64,000 bases of DNA from assembly GCA_011947345.1 (NCBI GenBank), contig JAAVTG010000798.1:1-64000 (forward strand). The letters run 5' to 3'. Position numbers and translations under genes: made by a program. Positions 9,342 through 19,878 of this stretch are shown in pieces. The notes beneath the pieces are model-generated. The model was not told the DNA's origin and did no database searches. It was given only the letters and a program-made list of their open reading frames with translations. The DNA comes from Phytophthora quininea (lineage: Eukaryota; Oomycota; Peronosporomycetes; Peronosporales; Peronosporaceae). Numbering within the stretch: the stretch's first letter is position 1; each line of letters opens with the position of its first letter.

Positions 9342-12300
9342 TTAGTTGTCCATGACAAGTCCGGCGATGAACTGGCGGTGCTTGGGTCGCGCCAACGCCT
9401 TGGTAAACCCGTCCGCTATCATCTCGTCCGTTGGCTTGTACTCCAGCACGATGATCTTGTCTTCCACCTTCTCACGCAAAAAGTGATACTTGAGGTGGAT
9501 GTGCTTGGTGCGTGAGTGGTATGCTGGGTTCTTGGCCAGCGCGATGCAACCTTGGTTGTCTTGAAAAATCGTAGTCGCACCCACGCACTCATACCCCACA
9601 TCTTGAAGTAATTGACGCAGCCACACCGCCTCTTGAGTGGCATTGTACAGTGCCATGTACTCTGCCTCCGTGCTCGACGTTGCCACTGTCGGTTGACGCT
9701 TGGACTTCCACGAGATTGCACTGCCGTTCAGGAAGAACACGTAGCCTGTAGTCGAACGCCGAGTGTCCAAATCATCCGCCCAGTTCGCATCCGCGTAGCC
9801 GATTAGCTCTCCCTTAGTCCCGCCGTTGAACACGAGTCCCAGGCCTTGAGTCGTCTTCAAGTACTTCAAAATCCGTTTCGCAGCCACCCAGTGAGACTTG
9901 TTGTAGCACTCGCAAAACTTGGCCACTTCACCCACAGCTTGAGCAATGTCCGGGCGCGTGCAAGTTGCGAGGTACATCAAAGCCCCCACCAACTCGCGGT
10001 ACGGGTACTTCGGCACGAATACCTCGTCTTCTGCCGGCTTCACCAGTTTTGAGTTGCTGTCCGCCGGTGTGTGCACTGCTTTGCACTTTTCCACGCCAAA
10101 CTTCTCTGCGAGCCGCTGAATGTACGCCTGCTGGTTCATGACGATGATCTTGTCCTCGCGGTCGCGGTGGATCTCGATCCCGAGGCAGTACTTCAGCTCT
10201 CCAAGCTCCTTGATGCTGAACTCGCGCTTGAGTGCCTCCTTGATCTCCCCAATCTCCGCTTTCGTCCTGCTGAAGATCATGAGGTCGTCCACGTAGACGA
10301 TGATGATGCTGAACTTTGAGACCGAACGCCGAACGTACACGCATGGATCTGCTGCAGACCGATGAAAACCTTGGTTCTCCAAATGCTTGTTCAGCTTGCT
10401 GTTCCACTGACGTGCCGCTTGCTTCGTGCCGTATAGTGCTTGCATCAATAGGCATTTCTTGTTGGGGTTGGCTTGGTCTTCAAACCCGTCCGGCTGCTCC
10501 ATATAGAGCTCCTCTTCCACATCACCGTAGAGAAACGCAGTGTCAACATCCACGTTTTCTGCCTCCATGTCTTCCTCTGCAGCAATTGCCACAGCCGTGT
10601 TGATGGACTCCTTGCGTGCGACCGGAGCAAAGGTCTCCGTGTAGTCAACCCCTGGACGCTGCGTGAAGCCCTTCGCTACCAAACGAGCTTTGAACTTGAT
10701 GATCTTCCCACTCGGGTCACGCTTGATACGGAAAACCCACTTGCACCCGATTGCCTTCTTGTCCGATGGCATATCCACCAGCTTCCACGTGCGGTGATCC
10801 TCCAGCGACTTCATCTCGCTTTCCATAGCGCGCAGCCACTCGTCCTTGTACTTGCTGCGCATCACTTCGTCGTAAGACACCGCACGCTCGCCATCGTCGT
10901 CTTCGGTGAGGAAGCAATAGAGGGAATCGAACTCAGCCTCGTAGTCATCCAAGTTGAACTCACCCCGTCGAGTCCCGGGGTACTCGTCTTGGTAGCGCAC
11001 AACTCCGCGTCGCTTGCGTGCCGGACGCACCATCCACTCCTCTTCACCGTCTCTCCCTGGCGTGCTAGAGCCACGCGTCGGCACAGAGTCGGTCGGTCCG
11101 CTGTGATCTTCGGGTTCTTGGAGTGGGCGAGTTGGGGGCGTGCGGAAACCTTCGTCAGCGCTGGGTTCTTGCGTGCGCTCGCCTCCCTCGTCTTCTTCAT
11201 CGTTGTCGATGATGTCGATCACCTCCTGGTTGGCCTTCTTCGCCATCGTGACCGGCGGGGCTTCAGCAAAAGTCACACTCCTTGAAATCACGATCGAGTC
11301 GTCACTTGGGTCCAGGAGTCGATATGCTTTGTGCTGCTTGGCGTATCCGAGGAAAACGCACTTGATCCCCGAGTTGTCCAGCTTTTTGCGTTTCTCCTTG
11401 GTCGCATGGGCGTAGCACTCGGTCCCAAAACGCGCATGTGCTCCAGACGTGGCTCCCTCTTGAAAACCAGCCGGAACGGACTCGAGTGCGGGCTTGACGT
11501 GTTAGGTAACACGTTTCGGATGTCTGCAGCCGTCGTGATAGCCTCACACCAGTACGATTTGTCCATGCCGCTCTCCTCCAGCATGCAGCGTGTCATTTCC
11601 ACCAGCGTACGGTTCATGCGCTCTGCCATGCCGTTCTGCTGCGGGTTGTACGGCACCGTGAACTCTTGCTTGATTGTCTTGTCGTCGCATAGAGTCTGCA
11701 TCGCCGCGTTGCGGTATTCACCGCCGTTGTCACTGCGCAGCACCTTGACCTTGATGCCCGCACTAGTTTCCACTTCCTTGAGAAACTTCTTGAACGCCTC
11801 ACACACCTCACTCTTTTATGGAGTGGGTAGATCGTCACAAAGCGACTCTTCATCAGAATGAAGCTCACAATGTACTTGTAGCCCGACTTGGACGCGGGAG
11901 TGACAGGTCCCAACACGTCGGAGCACACAGTCGTGTCCTTGCGTGCGCTCTCCTGGCTTCGAGCCCCTCCTTGGTCGAACTGAAAGGCTTGCGTGACTGT
12001 TTCGCGGTCGCACACACGCCGCACACAGTACCAGGCTCTGCCAGCACACCCTTGAGTTTCCCATCCTTGATCATGGAGTTCAACGTGCTGAAAGACACGT
12101 GACCAAGTCGCCGATGCCACACATCCACGCTGTCTTCAGCCACATGACACTCGTCGGCGCCCTCAATGTTGAGGTACATCAGCTTGCCTTGCTTCCTGCC
12201 CGTCGCCACCACTTGGTTGCCGCGTTTCACAACGCACCGCTCGCTGTCCATAGTCACGGTCATGCCGCGTGCCGTTGCAGCCGTCAGGGAAAACAGGTTC

Positions 12301-13293
12301 TTGTTCAAATCTTGGACGTGGAGCGTGTTTTCCAGCCGCGCGTTTATCCACGCACCCCAGTCCAGACACGCAAAACAACTGTTCCAACCCCGAGAATCTT
12401 CAGGTTCGCGCTGTTCTTTGCGCTCAATATGCTGCGCGCAGTCTTTACAGCCGAGTAGTCGTGAAACGCGTCGCGTGTCTTGCACATGTGTGCCGACGCA
12501 CCGCTATCCATCACCCAACACTCGCTCGCAAAAGCTTCGGTCGCGTTAAACGCAACGTTTGACTGGTCTTGGGCGCCTTGATCGGGACTTGCCTCGGAAC
12601 GGCAATCCCTCGCGTAGTGGCCTTGCTTGCCACAGTTGTAGCACTTGAATGACCCCTTCTTGCGCCCCCGCGTGCGTTCTTCTTCTGTTGCTGCTGCTTC
12701 CCACTGCCCTTGCCGGCAAGAAGCGCAGTCGCCTCTTCGATGCGCGTCGAGTCCTTCTGACGCACTTCTTCCGCAATCAGCTTGCTCACCAGGTCTGCTA
12801 GCTTGAACTCAGTCACCGACATGCGAAACGCTTGAACCAGAGCCTCGTAGCTCGATGGCAGACTCCGCAGCATAGTCGCGCAGACGTCTTCCTCAGTTGG
12901 CTCACAGCCGGCGTTCTTCATATCCATCACGAGCTTCTCCAATTCCGTCACATGCTTGCCGACAGATGGTGCCGTGAACTTGAACGCCGAAAACTTCTCC
13001 TTGAGCCACAGCCGGTTCGCCATGTCTTGAGTCTTGTGGAACTTCTTCAACGTGTCCCACGCTTCCTTCGCAGTCTCGCACGTCACCACATGCATCAACT
13101 GCGAGTCGTTGAGGTTGAGCACAATCGCCGCGTGCGCTTGTTGCTCCTTCTCTGCCGTCACTCCGCCTTCCGCGGTGACCGCTTGCCACAATCCCTTGGA
13201 CATCAGGTACATCTTCATCTTGTAGCTCCACAGCGAGTAGTTCGAGCCGTCGAAAGGCTCGACCTTGAACTTGGTGTCGGTACTTGGGCTCAT
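9342..13293 (-). pseudogene. Copia Gag-Pol polyprotein, array unit 3 (frameshifted)
   Basis: Same protein as units 1 and 2. It starts at the ATG at 13293 in the primer-binding site and stops at 9342. Besides the two shared shifts (C5 at 12665-12669, C4 at 11964-11967) it has three private one-base deficits: A4 at 11427-11430, T4 at 11814-11817 and C4 at 12355-12358, each one base shorter than in the other units. One substitution at 12952 changes a Gag valine to isoleucine. From 11291 down to 9342 the frame is open and covers reverse transcriptase and RNase H to the natural stop. As the outermost copy on the right it has the 5' LTR of the whole array. Confidence 0.9.
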
Positions 13294-13297
13294 AACC

Positions 13298-13791
13298 AAA
13301 AGGAAGTTGGACTACGAGCTGCGGAGGTTGGAAGGGTTAAAGACGGCTTCGGGCCGAGATTGCAAAACCAAAAGTGAGATTGATTGAGTGAGTCTTAGCT
13401 GCTAGCCTGCTTCCTACGCTCTCTTGTTGGCAAAAGAAAAAACGACCAGGCGGGGAATCGAACCCTCGATCTGTCGAGTGGGAGCCTCCATACTCAACCA
13501 CTAAGCCAAACTGCTTCAACTAGAAACGTCACTCACCTACTCCTAACATGCAGTTCCTTATGCATCCTCACGCGCGTCCACGCCACTTGAGCACTTGGAC
13601 ACGCTCCCATCCGCTTGTTCTCACGCACACGCACCGAGTGCGTCTCATCTTGAGCATTAGACGCTGCGCAAAGCCTTGCACTTGTGTAGAGACACGCAAC
13701 GCACCCTGCGCGCGAACCCACTTTCACACGGGTTTTGACAAACCACCGTTTCAAGTGCGAGCGCCACGCACACGCGTCACTTTCTTCAACA
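13298..13791 (-). repeat. LTR copy 4, outer 5' LTR of array
   Basis: Outer LTR in element sense. Similarity with the other copies ends sharply at 13791, which defines the element terminus TGTTGAAG. The next five bases, GGTTT at 13792-13796, should be the target duplication, whose partner lies left of the window. Confidence 0.8.
13443..13515 (-). other. tRNA-like sequence in LTR copy 4
   Basis: Same sequence as at 4485-4557, with a six-base T-run at 13437-13442. This copy lies in the outermost LTR. Confidence 0.6.
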
Positions 13792-14229
13792 GGTTTACGC
13801 TAACGCTCAGAACTATCAGAGTGGGAATGACTACACGAAGTCAGCATCACAGATCAAGGCCAAGCGACCCTCCTAGTATCAAAGATATCGTTCATGCTGT
13901 TCGTTCGAAGGTTTCTTTGTTTAGCATCAGTGCTTTATATGTCTAAGTTGCTCGATAAGAAATGTCTGAGAGTCCTTAGGCCTCAAAAAGCACGAAGAGA
14001 GCGTGTTATAAAAAATTAAATATATTCTTTATAAATAGTCCATTACAGCCGCGATAACATTGCGTCGAGTCCGGTAATTCACTGAACAATTTGGAAAAGA
14101 CCCTAAAAAAATCGGAACTCGAAAAGTCTGATTATAAGTGTCCATTAAGCGGTTGATCTTCCAATATAATGATAAATGTCATCGATGCTACTGGGCATCT
14201 TTGATAAAAAAAAATTGGGTAACCTATTC
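13792..14229. other. Intergenic spacer between copia array and hAT
   Basis: AT-rich sequence with no open frame of note and no similarity that I can see to other parts of the window. It separates the array edge from the hAT target duplication. Confidence 0.5.
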
Positions 14230-14237
14230 GTCGCAAT
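14230..14237. repeat. 8-bp target duplication of hAT-1, left copy
   Basis: GTCGCAAT, repeated exactly at 23371-23378 beyond the other end. Eight base pairs is the size hAT transposases produce. Confidence 0.9.
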
Positions 14238-14399
14238 TAGTGTTGGGATTTACCCAGGTAATTCCCTACTTACCCTGTAAGTCGGTAAAAATGCTTTTTA
14301 CCTGCGGGTAATTACCTTTGGGTAAGTTGTAATATAACCGCGGTCAGCGAAGATATTCTCGACGATCGAACGGCACGATCGTGGCAATGGAGGCCCTCG

Positions 14400-15400
14400 A
14401 AGAGACGGAGACTGGATGCAAGCGAGCTGCACGACGACTGCAAGAACGACGCCCGTGGCCGAGGCCGGTGTGGCTCCAGGCGAGTTAGTAAAGACGGAGG
14501 TGTTCCAGTCCAAGGAGGCCGACGAGCAGCAACGTGACGAAATCGTGAAGGCGATGACGCGAAAAGAGCACAACTGTGGAGACGGAGACTCGCGAGGAGA
14601 CGGAGACCAAAGTATGCGACCTGGGCACGACGTCGGTGTTTGGCATGACGGCCATCCCCTCAACCACGTAAGCCGGCGTGGCTCCAGACGAGTCGGTGGG
14701 GACGGAGGTGTTCCGGCCCGGGTCAGCAATGAAGTCCGTGAAGACGACAGCCCGCACCTCGACAAGCGGCAGTGGCGAGCTGATGAGGACGATCGAAGTG
14801 GAGACGACGGAGACAGTGACGAAGTTGGGCGAGAAGAGCATGACCGTGGAGACGGAGACCCGCGAGGTGCTGGGCATCACTTCTCGCGGCAGCGACAAGG
14901 TGACCGGTCAGACGTCGACGCCGTTCGGTGTTGCGGCCGCGACGAGCGCTTTCATAGGCTCTGCTGTGGGCACGGCTGCTCATCGATAACGTCTGCGGAT
15001 GTGGGCTCAATCACGAGCGAAGACGAGAGTGCGTCAACCAGCAATGGGAGCAGCGATGTAACTGGCTGCGTGGCGGCTTCACCGTGACGTCCGGCTGGAT
15101 GGATGCTAGGGTGCGACTCAGCAGACTTCGCAGGCTGCAGAGACGACGGAGACGAGCGTGACTGAAGAGGGCGTGTCGACGGTGTCGAGCACGGACGTGA
15201 CTGGCGCTGACACGACTGGCAACGTGACGACCGAGACCACAGAGATACGTCGGAGGATGGTTCTCGCAAGGTGACCGGCCAGCCGTTCGGCGTTGAGGCG
15301 ACGGTAGCTGTTGTCATCTCTGCTACGAGAGCCACCCGCTTGCAGACTGCGTTCACGGACGTGAGCTCGACTGAGACCTGTTCATGAACACGATCATACG
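14400..15400. other. Captured or relic Ser/Thr/Glu-rich coding-like sequence inside hAT-1
   Basis: GC-rich sequence on the non-transposase side of hAT-1. It has internal degenerate repeats: a block reading AGVAP-E-V-TEVF recurs about 212 bp apart (14460 and 14672), and a block around GTGGAGACGGAGAC recurs at 14574 and 14854. In one plus-strand frame (14678-14989) and in pieces to about 15260 it encodes T/S/E-rich protein such as TVETETREV. Frames change and stops occur, so I do not claim a working gene. It may be host gene sequence picked up by the transposon. I do not recognise the source. Confidence 0.4.
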
Positions 15401-15513
15401 TAAGGACTACATCTAACGCTCGACTCACTGCAGTGAATTTATTTCGATCGGACCAATCCAGTATGCATGCATTCAACGACAATATATTCAATCCCAAGTG
15501 CACTGCAATGTAC

Positions 15514-17444
15514 TTACGCAATATCTGACATTTCCTGCATCTCCTCGTCAGCTTGGCGTTCTTCAGCGGTGTCGATCGCTTCGTCATCATAATCATCAAA
15601 GGCATCGTCCCCATAGGCATCGTCTTCATCATACGATGTGTCCAAGTCGCCGTCGTGAGCGTCGGGATATATATCATCCGCCACATTATCTCGAACCGGT
15701 TCACTAGTTGTTGCTACAATATTCGAGTACACGAAAACAAGCTTTTCCACCCGCGACGCATGCAGCCGATTCCTTCGCTTCGTGTGAATGAAGTCATGGA
15801 TACTCCAGGATCGCTCGCTCGACGCTGACGAAGAAGGAATTGTGAAAAGCTTTTCAGCAATTCCACTGAGTAGTGGGAATCTTTGCAGTCGTGCATCATC
15901 CAGTAGCTAAACGGAGAACACGGAAACTTTGTTGGTGCGGTATTGGTACGCTGCCAGTAGTGTCGGAGGCGAGACCACTCTTCAACTTCTCCTTCTTTTT
16001 TCTTCAAAACTATAGGATCGTTTGTTATCGCCTTTGCCATGGTAACGATGTCGCTCATTGCAAGATCCAAATCACCTTTGACTTGTGCCGTACCACCTGC
16101 AAACTTCGAGATGTCTGTAGTTTGATCCAACAAGTAGGCGGCCCTTACGGGAGCAGTGACAAGAAAATTGCGTCTGCCTCCGATCAACCAGAGAACTTCA
16201 CTCTGGATCTCACCGTACTTGGTCCGGTCTTCTGCAGTCGCATCCGCAATTGGGCTGTAATACGCATCCAGATCTTTCAACTTGACGAACTCGCTGAAGA
16301 TGGATGAAATGTAAGTCTTGTCCTTTCCACAGAGTCCCAAACTCTTGTTGATAGGGGAAAGGGTATAGACCACACGCTTGCACTCATTCCACTTGTTCTG
16401 GTCTGCCACAATCGATTGCGCTCGCTCCAACTTAGGTCTTGTTTATTTCGTGTTGTAGCGCTTTAGCAACGTCGAGTCGTCGAACATGGATCGAATGATG
16501 TACTGGTTTCTGAAAACACTGCGAACACACCTTTCGACAGTATACCAACGGGTAGGAATAGGAACACTCTGCGCAAGCTTCTTCACAAACTTTGCCACGT
16601 GCTTGCCATCATCCTGTACAACCGCTATGTGGTTTATATTCAGCACATCCTTCATCACCAAGTTAAAGCTGTGAGCTCCACACCCCGTGCAAAAATGTAG
16701 GGCCGTGCTTTCTTCAACTCCGCCCATGCTGCCAGCATATTTTTTGCGTTGTCAGTGACAACAGAGCAAATAGTTCCAGTACCTCCAATTGCGGTCTCAA
16801 CTTCATTAATCACATCATTGATACAGTCCGCAATGTAAACATGTGAGTGTTCTTCTTCTCCGGTAGTAATTGACTTCCAAAAGACTGGCTTCATGACTGG
16901 CGACGCAAGCATGAAATTGATGATACTCTGGTTGTTTGTGTTCGACCAACCATCCGTCGACAGTGCAATGTATGGCTGCTCTTTCAGAGTGTCAATGACA
17001 GCCGCCTTACGTGCTAGGTACACCTGGTCAAGTAGGGCCGGCAATACGCTTCCGCGATGGCAAGCGAAAGCCAGGGCAAGCTTGAGCAAAAAAGCTCTTG
17101 ACAGCAGGGTCTTCAACCATGCGAAACGGGACACCCGTAGCGTAGCACATATCGGCAAAGCTCAACTCCAGCACCTCTTGGGTGGCTCGACACACTGACG
17201 ACCTCGGAATCGGATGCCCGTCGTTTCCAAAGATCGCGCGTCTTGCTGAAGGATTACGGACGGGAGTTATGGGTCCATGGCGCCGAGCAACATCAGGAGG
17301 AACAGTTTCGCATTTGGGCACCTTTGAAGTTCCAGCAAAATGAAGCGCAAGGTTCTTCTTCCGCTGCGCGTTGTAAATCATCCGGTTGCAGTACCTGCAC
17401 CGGACGTCTGGATGCTGCTTTACTCCTTTCTGGGCCGGGACAAC
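15514..17444 (-). pseudogene. hAT transposase, main part (frameshifted)
   Basis: The gene starts at the ATG at 23170, is interrupted by copia-2 and resumes here. In order: a BED-type zinc finger (CRYC with later H and C residues, 17310-17400), the catalytic region with LSTDGWSN (first Asp) and VVTDNAKNM (second Asp) around 16750-16970, and the C-terminal hAT dimerisation segment (SSASSERSWS, RRNRL, VEKLVFVY) at about 15725-15830. It ends with an acidic tail at 15514. Total length is about 650 codons, normal for hAT. Frame shifts occur near 17040, at a T5 run near 16692 and at an A-run near 15888, and there is an in-frame TAA at 16443-16445. Most shifts are one-base run-length changes. Confidence 0.85.
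17440..17444. repeat. 5-bp target duplication of copia-2, left copy
   Basis: ACAAC, matched exactly at 23127-23131. Removing the copia element and one copy restores the hAT transposase reading frame across the site. Confidence 0.93.
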
Positions 17445-17738
17445 TATGAGGATCAGTACCGCAGGCTGCAGTCTCAGCGTGCAGCACACGCAGCAGCAGC
17501 ATCCTCGCAACCTGTGCATCCAGCGCAATCGCAGGTGAGACGCTGAAGCAGACAGCAAAAATGGGTAGAGGTTAGCAGATTATAATAGAGCAAGGGTCCC
17601 AAGGTGGCAAGAGGGAGCTGCGGCGCACTCACCTCACTTCTCATCCAGCTCCAGCGTGAGCAAGCCTCCGCCACCTTGGTCGTTCCCGTCTGTGGCATTC
17701 TGCCCAGCAACTCAACTCTTCAGCCTAAAAACATCATA
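17445..17738 (+). repeat. 5' LTR of copia-2
   Basis: Termini are TATGA...TCATA, a perfect 5-bp inverted pair, instead of TG...CA. The boundary is fixed by the flanking ACAAC duplication. I found no difference from the 3' LTR at 22833-23126. Confidence 0.93.
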
Positions 17739-17751
17739 GGTTATGAGCTCC
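17739..17751 (+). other. Primer-binding site of copia-2
   Basis: GGTTATGAGCTCC directly abuts the LTR and is complementary to an initiator-tRNA anticodon loop (CTCATAA) with one stem mismatch. It contains the ATG at 17743-17745. Confidence 0.7.
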
Positions 17752-19878
17752 AACATCGCAGCAGCAGAAGACAAGCGTACCGGGAAGGCGCGGGCGGCGA
17801 AGGAAGTCCAGCAGTCGGACCACGAGAGCGACAACGTCAGCGACAGCAGCAGCGAGAGCAAAGCGGAGTGCGACCAGAAATGCGCTGAACCCTCCGCTCG
17901 TGAGACATCTGGTGTCACCAAGCACTCATTGGCGGAAAAGAAAGTCAAGCGTCGCTCATTGGGTGAATCGACGGAAAAATCTCGATCACTGCGCCGGCAG
18001 CTTGTGGTGCGACCATTTGGAAATCGCTCGCCTTCACCGACCTTTGTGAGGGAGGATAACTAAGGGAACTCGGAGCACCCGCACGTCTACAGCAGTGACA
18101 GTGAGGAGCAAGGCCAGGAGAAGATGAATCGCGTGGCAGCCATCGTGTCTCTCCAGGTCGACAAGAAGCTGATGAAGCCAGAGGACTATCCTGCGTGGAG
18201 GCTTCGCGTGCTTACTGGCCTCAACGTGTCGAACATGGCACAGCTTGTGCTAGGAAAGGAGCCCTTCAAGCATGATTGGTCGTACAGTGTCAAGGAGTGC
18301 TGGCGCAGCAGATACCGAAAGGCCAACGGACTGCTTATCTCAGCCATCTCAGATGACGTACTGCTTCGCTACCAGGACCTAGGTGGCGTGAACACGGTTT
18401 TGATTTGGGAACGCTTGTACAGCCGTGAGCTGCAGGCAGACGAATCGGTGCGCAACTACATCGAGGATCTGCTGCAAATGCAGCGCGACCTAGCAGAGAA
18501 CAATGACCCCATCTCGGACTCCCGCCTGGCTAAAATCATGCTGACGAAGGCGCATGCTGTGTACCCCGTCATTGCCGACGAAGTGACGGAACGGCTGCGC
18601 CGTGATCCGTCGTACAAGTACTCAGTCCGTGATGCACGCGGCCGTCTCGAGAACGCCAAGATCCAGCGGAACCAGCGCGGCTCGACTGCTGTCGCAGCCA
18701 GCGCTCGTGGTATGCAACCTGCGTCTCAGGTGAACTCTGTGCAAGCGCACAACAACGGCAAAGGACCACGGCGCCCCAAGCGGGGCAAAGGTGGAAAGTA
18801 TGGCGCCCACCGCAACAATTCGAGTTCGTCTGCCTCTTCAAGCTCCAGCTCCAACTATGCTGACGTGATCGCTAAGAAGAAACAGCACTCGAAGTGCAAC
18901 GCCTGTGGTGCGCGAGGACATTGGCGAGGTGACATCGCCTGCAAGAAGCACCCTAGTAACCGTGTTGGAAACGGTGAAGTGGCGCAGTCGCTCAGTGTGT
19001 TGCGACACACAGATCGAGTGGTGAGCTACATCACGTCTCGTTCGACGCATCCTGTTGGAAACAGCAACGGGCTAAATGAAAGCAATCGGAAATTTACAAT
19101 TGAAGACGTGCAGGCTGCACTTGGACCAGATGCAGCCATGCAGCTGCAGGATCAATTTCAGCACAGCCGTGCTGCAAGAACTGGTCGTGCGAGCAGATCG
19201 GATGATACTCCGTCTGAGCAATACTCACCTACAAGTCCTGCATCGAGCTACGAAGCATCTAGCCCGCAGTATTCGCCGACGACACCAGCGTCTCCAGAAC
19301 CTCCAATCCGCCGTGTGAACATGGCACTTGTAAGCGGAGACCAGCGCGTCTCTGTTCTGCAGCATGATGAAATGCAATGGCTACTTGACAGTGGATCCCA
19401 GGTGAATCTCTGTGGTGATTCGACTTGCTTTTCTTACGTGGAGCGTGATACTTCGAGCAATCTGCTGATGGCTTGCGGCCAGATGGAAGCAATGCACTCG
19501 AGTGGAAGCGTGGCGTTTCGTGTCAATAATGAAGTGACGAACAAGTGGGAGCCTCGCCGACTAGATGAAGTCCTTTACTCCCCCAACGCGCATGTAAACT
19601 TGATTTCACTTGGCTTCATGCACAAGATTGGATACAAGCTGGTATTCAACGACGACCAGAGCGTTGCGTGGCTCGTCACGAGCGGATTGAAGCTGCGCTT
19701 TGACCGCGTGGACATGCTCTACCGCTTGCGTGTGAAGCGCTCGCTGCTACTAGCTGGAGCAGTTGAGGCACGCAAGAATGCCATGGGGTTGTTGCACAAC
19801 CGCCTTGGGCACGTCAACATGAAGTTGATCAGGAATTGGCCAGGAGCCACGTTGACTTTGGAGTTAACATTAACATGA
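17743..19878 (+). pseudogene. Copia-2 Gag, protease and start of integrase
   Basis: The frame opens at the ATG inside the primer-binding site with about 106 codons of Ser/Glu/Lys-rich sequence. It meets an in-frame TAA at 18061-18063 and is open again from the ATG at 18124. The second part has a gag-polypeptide region, a zinc knuckle CX2CX4HX6C starting at 18895, the protease LLDSGSQVNL near 19384 and the start of the integrase zinc region (LLHNRLGHVN). At 19836-19837 a T-run appears one base short, so the frame leaves Pol and stops at 19878. The true Gag start could be 18124, with the first part a leader frame, or the TAA could be a single-base lesion. Confidence 0.8.

Larger units (their letters stand above)
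1..13791 (-). mobile_element. Tandem array of three Ty1/copia LTR retrotransposons
   Basis: Three units of about 4,479 bp follow each other head to tail on the minus strand, each separated by a single shared LTR. Unit coding regions lie at 383-4336, 4862-8815 and 9342-13293; LTR copies end at 354, 4833, 9313 and 13791. Copies are nearly identical: I saw one substitution (12952, C to T) plus a handful of one-base homopolymer differences. The array enters from the left edge, so the copy number is unknown. The right edge is clean at 13791, where repeat sequence stops after CTTCAACA and unrelated sequence begins. This form is expected from unequal LTR-LTR recombination, from integration of one-LTR circles, or from an assembly expansion; the sequence cannot separate these. 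Confidence 0.93.

Noticed and set aside
1..13791. CRISPR or satellite array
   Set aside because: The repeated unit is a 4.48-kb retrotransposon with full Gag-Pol content, not short repeats with spacers or a simple satellite.
14416..15087. A 223-codon plus-strand open frame as a gene
   Set aside because: Composition and shifting repeats suggest that several frames are partly coding-like. No single frame covers the segment and no family was recognised.
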